A stretch of 62,959 nucleotides of DNA from Streptomyces sp. PH10-H1 (lineage in GTDB: Bacteria > Actinomycetota > Actinomycetes > Streptomycetales > Streptomycetaceae). The notes under the pieces are model-generated. The model was not told where the DNA came from. It saw only the letters and a program-made list of their open reading frames with translations, and did no database searches. The translations under genes and the position numbers were made by a program. Shown piece after piece: positions 1 to 9,344 of the stretch (position 1 is the first letter of the stretch; the number at the start of each line of letters is the position of its first letter). The stretch is taken from NCBI RefSeq assembly GCF_030063355.1, contig NZ_JASISZ010000053.1, positions 1-62,959 of the forward strand, given 5' to 3'.

Positions 1-77
1 GCCGGTTCTCGACCGGCCACCCCAACGACGCCTTCGACCCCGCCGCCACCGTCCACCTCGCCGACCACGAGGCGTGA
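1..77 (+). CDS. C-terminal end of an unidentified protein (partial)
   Basis: An open frame enters from the left edge and stops at a TGA at 75-77. The last residues read FSTGHPNDAFDPAATVHLAD followed by HEA. Only about 24 codons are visible, too few to assign a family. It is called coding because the frame has the third-position G/C bias of its neighbours and ends 83 bases before the next gene on the same strand. Its function is unknown. Confidence 0.45.
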   Translation, partial: RFSTGHPNDAFDPAATVHLADHEA

Positions 78-160
78 CCGCGCCCAGCCCGCCCAACCGG
101 CAAAGGACCTGCGACGCGCTGCACTAGGAACCTTTACGACCTCTCGCTACCCTCCGGCCC

Positions 161-1240
161 ATGATTCCCACGGTTGTTTGGGGTACCGGCAACGTCGGCC
201 GCGCGGCCATCCGGGCCGTCGAGGCCCACCCGGCGCTGAGAATCGCCGGCGTGCTCGTCCACAACCCCGACAAGGTCGGCCGCGACGCGGGCGATCTCGG
301 CGGGCTCGGCCACGATCTGGGGGTCGCGGCGACCGACGACATCGACGCGGTGCTGGCCACCGGGCCCGGCGCCGTGGTGTACGCGGCGTCCGGCGACATC
401 CGCCCCGACGAGGCCCTCGCCGACATCGTCAGGGCGATCCGGGCCGGAGCCGTGGTCGTCACCCCCGCGCTGTACGCGCTCTACGACCAGCGCAACGCCC
501 CGCCGGAATTCCGGGATCCGGCGCTGGCCGCCATCGCGGACGGCGGCGGCTCGCTGTTCGTCTCCGGCGTCGACCCCGGCTGGGGCAACGACGTGCTGCC
601 GCTTCTGATCAGCGGGCTCGGCACCACAGTGGACGTGATCCGCTGTCAGGAGATCTTCGACTACTCCACGTACGACCAGGAAGACTCGGTGCGGTACCTG
701 GTCGGCATGGGCCAACCGATGGAGTACGAGCCGCTGATGCTCGCGCCGACGATCCCGACCATGGTGTGGGGCGGGCAGGTGCGGCTGATGGCCAGGGCGC
801 TGGGCGTCGAACTCGACGAGATCCGCGAGACCATGGCCCGGCGCGCGCTCGACACCACGGTGAGCACCAGGACGATGGGTGAGTTCGAGGCCGGCACCCA
901 GGGCGCGGTGCGGTTCGAGGTGCAGGGCATCGTCGAGGGCGAACCCCGCATCGTCATCGAACACGTCACCCGCATCCACCCGTCCTGCGCACCGGACTGG
1001 CCGACGCCGCCCGACGGCGACGGCGCACACCGGGTGATCATCGAGGGCCGTCCTCGCATCGAGGTCACGATAGAGGCCACCGACGAGGGCGAGAACCGGT
1101 CCGCGGGCGGGAACGCCACCGCGGTCGGCCGGCTGGTGGGCGCCATCGACTGGCTCGTGGACGCGGATCCCGGACTCTATGACGCGCTCGACGTCCCGTT
1201 GCGCCCCGCAGTCGGAAAACTCGGAAGGAAACAGCCATGA
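161..1240 (+). CDS. DapB-like NAD(P)-dependent dehydrogenase
   Basis: The 359-residue product begins with a Rossmann nucleotide-binding motif (VVWGTGNVG, residues ~5-13) and has the layout of dihydrodipicolinate-reductase-like proteins: an N-terminal NAD(P)-binding domain, then a mixed alpha/beta domain. Related proteins include 2,4-diaminopentanoate dehydrogenases and many uncharacterised actinobacterial oxidoreductases; true DapB is about 100 residues shorter, so a lysine-pathway role is unlikely. The ATG at 161 lacks a clear Shine-Dalgarno sequence and is chosen because the GxGxxG motif follows at once. The stop overlaps the next start by four bases (ATGA), so the two genes are translationally coupled and probably act on one substrate. 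The substrate cannot be read from sequence. Confidence 0.85.
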   Translation: MIPTVVWGTGNVGRAAIRAVEAHPALRIAGVLVHNPDKVGRDAGDLGGLGHDLGVAATDDIDAVLATGPGAVVYAASGDIRPDEALADIVRAIRAGAVVVTPALYALYDQRNAPPEFRDPALAAIADGGGSLFVSGVDPGWGNDVLPLLISGLGTTVDVIRCQEIFDYSTYDQEDSVRYLVGMGQPMEYEPLMLAPTIPTMVWGGQVRLMARALGVELDEIRETMARRALDTTVSTRTMGEFEAGTQGAVRFEVQGIVEGEPRIVIEHVTRIHPSCAPDWPTPPDGDGAHRVIIEGRPRIEVTIEATDEGENRSAGGNATAVGRLVGAIDWLVDADPGLYDALDVPLRPAVGKLGRKQP

Positions 1241-1728
1241 TCATCGACATCCCCGAGGGCCAGGACGCGATCCCGTACGTGTGGGGCGGCATGGTCCCCG
1301 AGATAGGTATGGCCGCCTCGAACTTCTCGCTGTCGGTGTACGCCCATACGACCCTGGGGCTGCGCGAGTTCGAGGCCGCGCGGCTGCGGATCGCGCAGAT
1401 CAACGGGTGCGTCTTCTGCCTCGATTGGCGGACAGAACGGGACGGCGAGAAGGTCGAGGAGGAGTTCCCCGACGCGGTGACCGAGTGGCGCACCACCGAC
1501 GCCTTCGACGACCGGACCCGGTTGGCCGCCGAGTACGCCGAGCGGTACGCCCTGGATCACCACGGCCTCGACGACGAGTTCTGGACGCGGATGACCGCGC
1601 ACTACAGCCAGCCCGAGATCGTGGAACTGAGCATGAGCATCGGCTCCTGGCTGGCGTTCGGCCGGCTCAACCATGTGCTCGGCCTCGACACCGTGTGCGT
1701 GCTGCCCGCGCCTGAGGTGGCCCGTTGA
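1237..1728 (+). CDS. Carboxymuconolactone decarboxylase / AhpD-like protein
   Basis: This 163-residue all-helical protein has the AhpD/CMD core: a helix carrying a CxxC pair (CVFC, residues ~46-49) in the context RLRIAQINGCVFCLDW, then a helical tail. The intact CxxC points to the AhpD-like peroxidase or redox branch rather than decarboxylases, which usually lack it. Its ATG overlaps the stop of the upstream dehydrogenase, so the pair form an operon. The downstream neighbour converges from the other strand after about 110 bases. Confidence 0.88.
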   Translation: MIIDIPEGQDAIPYVWGGMVPEIGMAASNFSLSVYAHTTLGLREFEAARLRIAQINGCVFCLDWRTERDGEKVEEEFPDAVTEWRTTDAFDDRTRLAAEYAERYALDHHGLDDEFWTRMTAHYSQPEIVELSMSIGSWLAFGRLNHVLGLDTVCVLPAPEVAR

Positions 1729-1837
1729 GGGGAGCACGTTGGCGGCTGCCCGCGGAACCCCACCTCCTTGCCTGATCCCGTCGCGGATTGCGCCGCAGGT
1801 CGGCTGTCCGGTCGAAGCTGGGGACCGGGGCTCGGTC

Positions 1838-3970
1838 TCATCGGGAACCACGCCGCGGACGTGGCCGTCGCCGGACCGGGCGTTCTCCGACGTCAGGCCA
1901 GCGGTCGAAATACGCCCGTCCCTCATCGGGCCGGAATGCCGTGCCACTGTCCTCGTGACCCGGATCCTCGATCACCATCGTCTTCGATTCCTCATCCCAG
2001 TACGCAATGCTGTTACCCGCTGTCTTCTTCGCAGTGGGACGGGTCACGACATCTTCGAGCCGTTTGGTGAGTTCATCCGTGGTGAGCTCGGGGAAGTGAT
2101 CCGCCGCATGCCCCTTGGCGATCGCCCGTGCCACCGCCGCGTCGCGCACACTCAGCGCATAGGCCGCATCCGGATCCGTCTTCGCGAGCGTACGCAACTC
2201 CGTTCTGGACATCCCGCTGTAGTCGAGCGGCCCGGCCTTCGGGCCCGCACCACCGGGTACCCTTCGCGTCGTTCCGCTGTTACCGGACCCGTCGCCGCTG
2301 TGGCCACCACCTGCCGTCGCCTGCGTGGGCCCGCCGGACCGCTGTCCGATGGCCCCGCCGCCCGGTGCGCCCGGTGCGCTCGGTGCGGAAGAAACCTGCC
2401 GCGCCGGGGGCAGTTGCGTGTACGTCTGTTGTTCCGGCGTCGCTCCCGGTGGATGTGGCGACAGTGGCTCGAGAGGGCGGGCGAACCCGGCGACCGGCCG
2501 GTGCCCCGCCGGTGGCGTCTGAGCGGCGTCGGTCGGTGCCGGATGGGCGGCCGACTGCGGCGCGAAGCCGACCCGGCGTCCCGGCGTGACAGTGACGGAT
2601 GTCGGCAGGGGTGGTGTGGCGACCGGATCCGTCAGGGCGCCCCTGGTGGCTGCGGTCGGCGCTCCGGTCTCCGCCCGCCGCACGGCGCCGATCTCGGCCT
2701 GCCCCGCCAGTTCGGTCCGGATCACCGTGGATTCGGGTGACGACAGTGCCCTGGCGGCGGCGATATCGCCCTCGGAGAGGAAGCCTTGCGCCCTGGCCAC
2801 CCGTCGCTCCAGAAACTCGGCCTCGCTCTCGAGTTCCGCGGCATCCGACGCCCGGTATCCCGCACCGGTTCCGGCGAACGCCAGCTCGACGCCGATGATG
2901 TAGTCCCACTGCGCGGTGAAGGCGGCGACCGCCTGGCTCACCGATAAACCGTGGCGCAGGTAGAACCGTATGTCCCGGTTGAAGACCTCATTCGACGACA
3001 CGGGATATGTCTCGACTTCGGCGCGGGTCCTGGCGTCCTTGATTCCGATCCAGATGAACTGCCCATTGACCTCATAAGGCCCCCAGGACAGCCGTGCGAG
3101 CGCTTCTCCGCGAGTCATTCCCAGCGCCGGAACGAACTGGCGGTCGTATGCCTCCGATTGTCGCGTCTTCTCTTTCTGGCTTGCCTCCCACGCGACCACC
3201 TCTTCATCGGTCGCATCGCCGCCGAGCAGCGCACGATTCGCCAGGGTCTGTCCGTATGGGGTCAGGAGGTCCAGAAAGGTTCTGGTGAAGTCGACGGAGT
3301 TCTGCTGTCGGCGGCTCCTGAAATCGGCCCACGAGAGGGACCAGGCCGGGCTCGGCACCGCGCCGCCCGGCTGACCGGGGGTGAGGCTGAACCCGTCCGG
3401 CAGCCCGCCACTGAGGAAGACCCAGGTCTCCACTTGCTGTCTCGTCACCGGATTGGCGAAGAGCAGACGCCATCTGGCCTGGCCGGGCAAGGGGAACACC
3501 CGGGCCGCGGGAGGGGCGGCATCCGGCGGTCTCTGCCGGTCCTGATTCCCCGCGCGGCCGGCACCGTTGCGGCCGGTAGGTGCCGGTGGCCGGCCTTGGC
3601 CGTGCGCCGTGCCGTTGGCCCGCGCACCTCGTGCTCTGGCAGGAGCCGCCGGATCGCCGGTAGCCGCCGGTCTCGCTGGATGCGAGCCCGCAGCGTGCAG
3701 CGTCACACCCACCGGGGGGCCGCCGTCGTAGCCGGCCAACGTGTACCGACCGCCGCCGGTTTGCCCGGGCCCGTCGGCGAAGGGCTCCGGGGCCGCCCGG
3801 CCTGCGGGCCCCTTGGACACGGCCACCTCGTCCGCCGCCGCCGCGCGCACCCCCCGGGCGACACCGGCCAGCACCGTCGCGACCAGCTGCTGTCCTGCCG
3901 GCCGGGACATGCTGTCGGAGATGGCGTCGGCCCCGCCGGCATCGTCGGGCAGGTGATACCGCCGCCTCAT
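1838..3970 (-). CDS. Large modular protein with toxin-like C-terminus
   Basis: The 710-residue product is not recognised as a whole. Residues ~1-60 are mixed, ~60-155 are low-complexity Pro/Ala/Gly, ~155-400 form a compact domain rich in Trp/Tyr/Phe with no family match known to me, and ~400-580 are again Pro/Thr linker. The last ~110 residues form a small domain (DPDAAYALSVRD ... SIAYWDEESKTMVIEDP ... GTAFRPDEGRAYF) of a kind that recurs at the ends of polymorphic and contact-dependent toxins; this is pattern recognition, not a search. No signal peptide is seen. It is the last gene of the leftward set 7360-1838 and is preceded by a weak GGAGA. It could be an injected or exported effector, a phage-tail-like accessory protein, or a structural protein. 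Confidence 0.72.
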   Translation of the reverse strand: MRRRYHLPDDAGGADAISDSMSRPAGQQLVATVLAGVARGVRAAAADEVAVSKGPAGRAAPEPFADGPGQTGGGRYTLAGYDGGPPVGVTLHAAGSHPARPAATGDPAAPARARGARANGTAHGQGRPPAPTGRNGAGRAGNQDRQRPPDAAPPAARVFPLPGQARWRLLFANPVTRQQVETWVFLSGGLPDGFSLTPGQPGGAVPSPAWSLSWADFRSRRQQNSVDFTRTFLDLLTPYGQTLANRALLGGDATDEEVVAWEASQKEKTRQSEAYDRQFVPALGMTRGEALARLSWGPYEVNGQFIWIGIKDARTRAEVETYPVSSNEVFNRDIRFYLRHGLSVSQAVAAFTAQWDYIIGVELAFAGTGAGYRASDAAELESEAEFLERRVARAQGFLSEGDIAAARALSSPESTVIRTELAGQAEIGAVRRAETGAPTAATRGALTDPVATPPLPTSVTVTPGRRVGFAPQSAAHPAPTDAAQTPPAGHRPVAGFARPLEPLSPHPPGATPEQQTYTQLPPARQVSSAPSAPGAPGGGAIGQRSGGPTQATAGGGHSGDGSGNSGTTRRVPGGAGPKAGPLDYSGMSRTELRTLAKTDPDAAYALSVRDAAVARAIAKGHAADHFPELTTDELTKRLEDVVTRPTAKKTAGNSIAYWDEESKTMVIEDPGHEDSGTAFRPDEGRAYFDRWPDVGERPVRRRPRPRRGSR

Positions 3971-4043
3971 CGAAGTCTCCGTTCCATCCGCAGTTCCGTC
4001 CGCCGTCCTTCGTCACCGACCTCGGTGCCGGTGCCTGCCGCCC

Positions 4044-6188
4044 TCATTGGAAGGGATCCAGCTGGTTCAACAGCCGCAGCACGACCGAGTTCTCCCGGGA
4101 GAAGGCCAGCCGCAGGTTGGAGGCGGTAAGGGCCAGCTGCGGGGCGGCCTGCCGCTCGATGACGTGATCGATGGTGATGGTGATCCGGCGCCCGTTCACC
4201 GTCAGGTAGGGGGCGCCGTCCGAGAAACCGCAGCCCGCGTCGGTGAACAGGCTGCGGGCAGACGGATCCGCGGCGACCCGGCGCCAGAAGCGGTTGCGTT
4301 GCAGGTTGAACAGATGGCGGCTGTTGCTCGCGGTGAGGATGGCGGCGTCGCCCGCCCGCGCTGCGGCGTCCCACAGCCGCTGCAGGACACTGATGTCGCT
4401 CTGATCGAAGCGCTTGGCCAGAATCCGCCGCAACGCCGTGACCTGACCCGGGGTGAACCCGGCCGCCACTTCGGGCGCGGTGGTCACGACGCCCTGGCCC
4501 GGGGCGATCGTGGTGGTGGACGGCGAGTGGTCGAAGGTCTGCTCCCAGGACCGGTCATCGGCACGATCGACGTCGGTCTGTCCGTCAGGGGTGCCATCGC
4601 CGCTGATGACCCGGCGTACGCCCGTGTGGTCCACCGCGGTCACAGCGACGACGCGGACCGCGTTACGGACGGCCTGGGCACCGCGAACGGTCGGACGGGG
4701 CGAAGCACCACGGGGAACGGCCGCAGCCGGCGCCCGAGGTGTGGCGGCCGGCGCCGTGCTTACCGGCTCGGCCGCTGTCGGGGCCGCGCTGCTCTCAGGC
4801 GCAACGGTCTGAGTCCGCGTCGGAGGCACGGTCCGCGGAGCGGTCGCGGACGGGGGCGCCCGGTGCGCCTCCGGTGCGATCGCGGACGGCTCGCGCTCCA
4901 GCTCCACGAGGGCCGGCGTCGTCCGTCCGGCGCCGACTCCCGGCACGTCGATTCCGGCCTCGGCGCCCTCCATCGCGGCGCCCAGCCCGCGCCCGAGACG
5001 GCGCGTGGTCAATCGCAGCGCGAACAGGGTGTTCTGGGCGAGTTCGCTGCTCGCTCCGGACGCCACGATCCGCGCTCCGGCCCGCAGCGCCAAGCCCCCG
5101 AGCCGGAGCGCGGCGTGTGCCATGAGGAGATAGTCGATCAGCCCAAGACCCTCGTTGACGAGCGCCGCCTCAGTCGTCCAGTAGGCCACGACGTCGCCAT
5201 TCGGATCGTGGATCCGGTGTTCACGGCATCCGCTGCCACCGGATTTGAGGTAATAGGCGACGATCTGCGGGCCGTCGAACTGCGGTATCGGCCGCAATGA
5301 ATTCCAGTTCGCGACAAGGTTCTCCTCGAATGGCGTCAACCGCCCCCCGACCATCTGGACAAGGAAGGCATGGAGGGCTTGAGGGGTCATCTCCCAGCTG
5401 TTGTCGTGAACGATGACGCGATCGTCGTGCTGATCCCCCGGACCCTCGATCACCACAGTCCGGTCATGCAATATCGCACGCGTCCGGTCGCTGACCCTGA
5501 TGGGCGCTCGCCGGTCCTCGAAACTCAGTGACCTCCAGTACTCGGGCTCCTCCGGAGTGACCCCGTAGATCATCCGGATGGTGTCGGCACCGAGGGTGGC
5601 TGAAGGAGTGGGCTGCTCCCGAACAAGACGTTCCCGCACTCCCCGCAGGAACGAATCGAGGCCGTCCCGCCGCAATGCGTCCCTGAATGCCTCGTCATTT
5701 ACGGTGTCGGCGTACCAGTTCACCACTCGCTGGAGCAGGGCCATGTCACGGCGTCCGTCGATCTCGAGGAACCGGCTCGCTTCGAGCAGTAGCCGGTCCT
5801 CGAACGGCAGCCCGGCATCCGCTCCGTGAGTGCCCGTCGGTGCCGCTCCGTGGGTGCCTGTCGGCTCCGTCGGCGCACCACCCTGCGGGCGGGCCCTGCG
5901 CACTACTGGCACGGCAATCGGGCGGCCGCCGTCGTCGTAGCCGGGCACCTGCGCGAACTGGTCCTTCGCCGCGTCCCGGCCCGGCCCGTACCGCTCCCGA
6001 GCCGACGGTCGCTCAACGGCCTCGCCGCGGTGCCGCTCCGCCGGCACCCGCTCGGCCAGCACCCGCTCCGCCGTGGCCAGCTGCGCCGCCACCGTCCGGG
6101 CCAGCGCCTGACCGAGCGCCTCCAGCTGCTCCTGCGTCGGCTCCCCCACCACTCGCACGGTGATGGGCACGTAGCAGTTGATCTGCAT
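4044..6188 (-). CDS. Large modular protein with HNH-like C-terminus
   Basis: The 714-residue product starts with a short segment (MQINCYVPITVRVVGEPTQE, then an amphipathic helix to residue ~50) that looks like an autonomous tag or docking element. A linker, a middle domain (~120-370), a helical hydrophobic patch (~345-385) and a Pro/Thr/Ala linker (~420-500) follow. The last ~130 residues end TIDHVIERQ ... LTASNLRLAFSRENS, with an Asp-His pair and downstream Asn/Glu spaced as in beta-beta-alpha-metal (HNH) nucleases; I infer a nuclease-like effector domain. There is no signal peptide and no adjacent immunity gene was identified. The start is decided by GAGGTGG seven bases upstream of the ATG. 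It lies between the Ig-like protein and the second modular protein on one strand. Confidence 0.75.
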   Translation of the reverse strand: MQINCYVPITVRVVGEPTQEQLEALGQALARTVAAQLATAERVLAERVPAERHRGEAVERPSARERYGPGRDAAKDQFAQVPGYDDGGRPIAVPVVRRARPQGGAPTEPTGTHGAAPTGTHGADAGLPFEDRLLLEASRFLEIDGRRDMALLQRVVNWYADTVNDEAFRDALRRDGLDSFLRGVRERLVREQPTPSATLGADTIRMIYGVTPEEPEYWRSLSFEDRRAPIRVSDRTRAILHDRTVVIEGPGDQHDDRVIVHDNSWEMTPQALHAFLVQMVGGRLTPFEENLVANWNSLRPIPQFDGPQIVAYYLKSGGSGCREHRIHDPNGDVVAYWTTEAALVNEGLGLIDYLLMAHAALRLGGLALRAGARIVASGASSELAQNTLFALRLTTRRLGRGLGAAMEGAEAGIDVPGVGAGRTTPALVELEREPSAIAPEAHRAPPSATAPRTVPPTRTQTVAPESSAAPTAAEPVSTAPAATPRAPAAAVPRGASPRPTVRGAQAVRNAVRVVAVTAVDHTGVRRVISGDGTPDGQTDVDRADDRSWEQTFDHSPSTTTIAPGQGVVTTAPEVAAGFTPGQVTALRRILAKRFDQSDISVLQRLWDAAARAGDAAILTASNSRHLFNLQRNRFWRRVAADPSARSLFTDAGCGFSDGAPYLTVNGRRITITIDHVIERQAAPQLALTASNLRLAFSRENSVVLRLLNQLDPFQ

Positions 6189-6346
6189 GTCACCACCTCG
6201 GGATCTGGCTGTCGAGCGCGGACTACGGGTGCGGGTTCACGGATCCGGACGCGGAGTCGGTGTGCCCGAGCGAGTCGGTCGGGGAACTGGTGAACCCCGG
6301 CCGTCCGGAAGACGGGGACCGGGCCGTCGCTCGGTCCCCAGGCCAC

Positions 6347-7360
6347 CTACAAGTGGACGGTGATCGACGCGGACGCGGAGCCGGTTCCTCCACGCGAATC
6401 CGTCGCGGTGACCGTGAAATCGAACCTTCCGGTTGTGGGCAGCGAGATCTGCGCCCCCCAGGTCGACCAGTCACCGGCGGCCGACGTGTCCTGCGCGGAT
6501 CCCGAAGGACCGTTGGTGAACGCGTAGGACACCCCGGTCACGCCCGACGACGCACCCGACGTCTTCCCGGCCAGGGCGAACACATACGGCAACGACGTGG
6601 CGGTCACATTGCCGTCGAACGGATCGAGCGTCATCGACGGCGGCGCGCCGTCGGTACCCACCAGCGACCGGGTCTGGGTCGACGATTGATTCGCGGGGTC
6701 GGTGCACGTGATCGAGATCGAACGTGACCCCACCGGCGTCGGGGTGAGCGTGATGGTCGACGAGTACGACGTGCCGCTGTACTGCCCCGTCGTGATCGCA
6801 CCGTCATGGGCGATGCTGACGGAGAAGGGATAGAACTGGTCGGTCCCGCTGCTCAGTTGCACAGTGACCGGGCCACCGTTCGGGCCGAGGCCGACCGTGG
6901 CGCCGTCAGCCGGCGCCACCACGGTGAACACCGGAGGACCGACGGGACTCACCGGAAGATTCACCCCGGATGCGTGGACCTGCCCTCCGCCGGAAGTCGT
7001 TCCTGTCGCCGAGATCGTGTAGTCGGTCGCCTGCGAGAAGGTCTGGGAATAGCTGCCGCCACCCCCCGGATAATCCGTGAGCGCGGTGAGGATCTGATCC
7101 GAGGAATCCTGCCAGGTGATGGCGAGTTCGGTCTGTGTGTAGGTGACCGCAGGAACCGGCTGCCAGGTGTTTCTCCGGAAGACCCAGCCGGTGCCGGGGT
7201 CGGCGATCACGCGGATCGTGGTCGGCAGGCCTGCCCTCACCGTGCCGGCCGGCAGGTGGATACTCATCGATGGCGGGACGTTGTCCGGCGGAGTCGTTAT
7301 CGAGGGGTTCACGGATGTCGTCGGACCGCTCTCAGCGGCCGGCAGATCGTTGATGGTCAC
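6347..7360 (-). CDS. Ig-like / PKD-type repeat protein
   Basis: The 337-residue protein is built from about three beta-sandwich repeats. Each has alternating Ser/Thr/Gly-rich strands, a FTVVAPADGATV-type entry and a FTVTATDSRGG-type exit, typical of bacterial Ig-like or PKD domains. It has no signal peptide, membrane segment or sortase motif, so it is probably made in the cytoplasm and may reach the surface as part of a larger assembly. The start is a GTG preceded by TTGGAGATTCC. It is the first gene of the leftward group that includes the two ~710-residue modular proteins; that order suggests a fibre or adaptor made with its cargo. The structural family call is good, the role is inference. 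Confidence 0.75.
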   Translation of the reverse strand: MTINDLPAAESGPTTSVNPSITTPPDNVPPSMSIHLPAGTVRAGLPTTIRVIADPGTGWVFRRNTWQPVPAVTYTQTELAITWQDSSDQILTALTDYPGGGGSYSQTFSQATDYTISATGTTSGGGQVHASGVNLPVSPVGPPVFTVVAPADGATVGLGPNGGPVTVQLSSGTDQFYPFSVSIAHDGAITTGQYSGTSYSSTITLTPTPVGSRSISITCTDPANQSSTQTRSLVGTDGAPPSMTLDPFDGNVTATSLPYVFALAGKTSGASSGVTGVSYAFTNGPSGSAQDTSAAGDWSTWGAQISLPTTGRFDFTVTATDSRGGTGSASASITVHL

Positions 7361-7576
7361 GGAATCTCCAATCCTGCGGCAGACGCCGGACCCGTGGAAC
7401 TCCCGCGCGCCTCAACGCCCCCCTGTGATGTCGGACGGCCGGTGGACAGCATCGCCCGCCGGAGCCGGCCTGTCGCGTCCCGTTCCGCTCACCGGACCGC
7501 ACCGCACCGCACCGCCTGCCGCATGGCATCGGCCGCGGGAAGACGTTCGTGGCCGCGCGCAGTGCGCGGGCGCAAG

Positions 7577-7605
7577 CCAGGGGCGGGCCATCGGCCCGCC
7601 CCTGG
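7577..7605 (-). terminator. Perfect 13-bp hairpin after the streptogrisin-type gene
   Basis: The arms 7577-7589 and 7593-7605 are exact reverse complements (CCAGGGGCGGGCC) around a 3-base loop. The hairpin sits 20 bases past the stop of the leftward protease gene and before the promoter region of the leftward Ig-like gene. It lacks a strong T-tract, as is usual in Streptomyces. Confidence 0.8.
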
Positions 7606-7625
7606 GTCGTACGCGATGGGTTGTG

Positions 7626-8708
7626 CTAGCCGATCTGCGCGCCGAAGGCGGTCAGTGCGGCCGTGACCGGCTGGAAGAACGTCTCCCCGCCGTTGGTGCA
7701 GTTTCCGCTGCCGCCGGAGGTGAGACCGACCGCGGTGTCACCCGAGAACAGCGCGCCGCCGCTGTCGCCGGGCTCGGCGCAGACGTTGGTCTGGATCAGT
7801 CCGGTGACCGATCCCTCCTGATAGTTGACGGTGGCGTCCAGCCCGGTGACGGTGCCGTCGTGGACCTGCGTGGTGCTGCCGCTGCGCTGCACCACCTGGC
7901 CGACGGTGGGGTCGCCGGCCTGGGTGATGGTCTGGGTGTTGCCGTTGTACAGGTCAACGCTGCTGGGGTGAGCCACGCTGGTGTCGGTGTACTTGACCAG
8001 CGCGAAGTCATGGCCGGGGAAAGTGGCGGCCTCGACGCTGCCGATCTCCTTGCCGCCGGAGGAGTCCGACCAGCTCTTGAACGCGACGCCGCAGTGACCC
8101 GCGGTCAGGAAGTACGGCTGGCCGTCCTTGACGACATTGAAGCCCAGCGAGCAGCGCGCTCCGTTCGCGAAGATCGCGTCGCCGCCGGCGACGAACGGTG
8201 TGAAGCGACCTGCCGACCGCTGCAGCCGGGTGGTGGTGCCGAGCGTCTTGACAGCCGTGGTGAGCCGGTCGAGCTGCGCGCCCTTGACGGTGCTGTCCGC
8301 GGTGACCACCACCTGATCGGTGCGTGGATCGATGGACCACGAGGTGCCGGGGATCCGGGGCTGCGCCCCCAGCGTCTTGGCCGAGGTGTGCAATTCGGCC
8401 AGGGAGTTCCGCACTGTCCTGGGGACGGCGCCCGCCTCCTGGACCTTCTGACCCGTGTCCGTGCTCAGGACGTTGACGATGAGCTGCTGGGTCTTCGTGT
8501 CGTAGTACGAGCCCGCGGTGCCCTCACCCAGGCGGGAGGTGAGGTCGCCGGCGAGCTGCGCCGCGGCGGCCGGGGCGAGCGCCTTGGGGGTCGGCGTGGA
8601 CGGCTGAGCGGCGTTGGCGTGGGGCAGCAGGACGCCGGCGGCCAGTACGGCTGCGGCTCCGGCTGCGGCGAGAGCGGTACGGCGCCTGGTTATCTGACGG
8701 TGCTTCAA
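7626..8708 (-). CDS. Streptogrisin-type secreted serine protease (S1, alpha-lytic pro-domain)
   Basis: The 360-residue preproenzyme has a Sec signal peptide (Arg-rich start, Ala/Leu core, cut near residue 34), an alpha-lytic-type pro-region to about residue 170 that acts as a folding chaperone in this family, and a chymotrypsin-fold catalytic domain. The triad is visible as His in TAGHC, Asp in HDFALVKY and Ser in GDSGGALF. Cys pairs (RCSLG/HCG and VCAEPG/NCTNG) fit the two disulfides of streptogrisins. Translation starts at a TTG, fixed by AGGAG eight bases before it; no ATG fits. The gene stands alone, ending in a perfect hairpin. The product is an extracellular endopeptidase; substrate preference is not predictable here. 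Confidence 0.93.
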   Translation of the reverse strand: MKHRQITRRRTALAAAGAAAVLAAGVLLPHANAAQPSTPTPKALAPAAAAQLAGDLTSRLGEGTAGSYYDTKTQQLIVNVLSTDTGQKVQEAGAVPRTVRNSLAELHTSAKTLGAQPRIPGTSWSIDPRTDQVVVTADSTVKGAQLDRLTTAVKTLGTTTRLQRSAGRFTPFVAGGDAIFANGARCSLGFNVVKDGQPYFLTAGHCGVAFKSWSDSSGGKEIGSVEAATFPGHDFALVKYTDTSVAHPSSVDLYNGNTQTITQAGDPTVGQVVQRSGSTTQVHDGTVTGLDATVNYQEGSVTGLIQTNVCAEPGDSGGALFSGDTAVGLTSGGSGNCTNGGETFFQPVTAALTAFGAQIG

Positions 8709-9344
8709 CTCGATGGCTCCTATGGGGGGATCGGCCTGCTCATCGACAGCAGGCCCGGAGAACGTGTCGGCACGGCCGAAACCGGAACGATCGCGTCCAT
8801 GCCAACGTGTGCCGCCGAGTATCCCGATACCGCTCGGTAGCCTGCAAGGCCACGATCAAGCCCCCGGCGCACCGCGCCGACCAGCGCGGAGATACCTCGC
8901 AACCACCCCAGAGGCGGACCAGGACGGCGACATTGGAGCCCCACGCGACGGCCCGCACACCTGGCGTAAGGACTACACCTGTCCGAAAACCGACGCTCGC
9001 CATCCGCATGTGGAGGCCGGCACGGCCCTGTCAGTGGCCGAGGGCACACTGGCGCTGCCTGCGAGGTGGATGGTCCGGCCAGGTGATCGCCATCGGCGAG
9101 GACGGCAGGCGGGCGCTCGTCCTGGCAGACGAACCAGCCAGTAGCTGTTACCTCCGGCGGTGCTCATGGATGCCGCCACCACGGGGACCGAGCTGAACGT
9201 CGGATACCTCAGCGGGGGCGGGCTTCCCGACCAAGCGCCCGTCCCGCTGCACCCCGGCCGGTGACGGTCCGCGCCGCCCACACCGAGGCCGACGAGCAAA
9301 CCTGGGTCGGCCTGGTCCAACTCCTGCCCGATGGCGCCTGACCG
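8709..9344. other. Intergenic stretch without a convincing gene
   Basis: About 640 bases lie between two leftward genes. Short open frames exist on both strands, including a stretch near 9085-9130 reading IAIGEDGRRALVLADEPAS and one at 9264-9342 reading TEADEQTWVGLVQLLPDG, but they sit in different frames and none has a ribosome site plus a full-length domain. They may be remnants of small actinobacterial proteins. The first ~60 bases (8709-8770) should hold the protease promoter and the AGGAG that decides its TTG start. Confidence 0.4.

Noticed and set aside
7488..7522. ACCGC repeats upstream of the Ig-like gene
   Set aside because: The run is short and imperfect, with no operator or CRISPR-like spacing.
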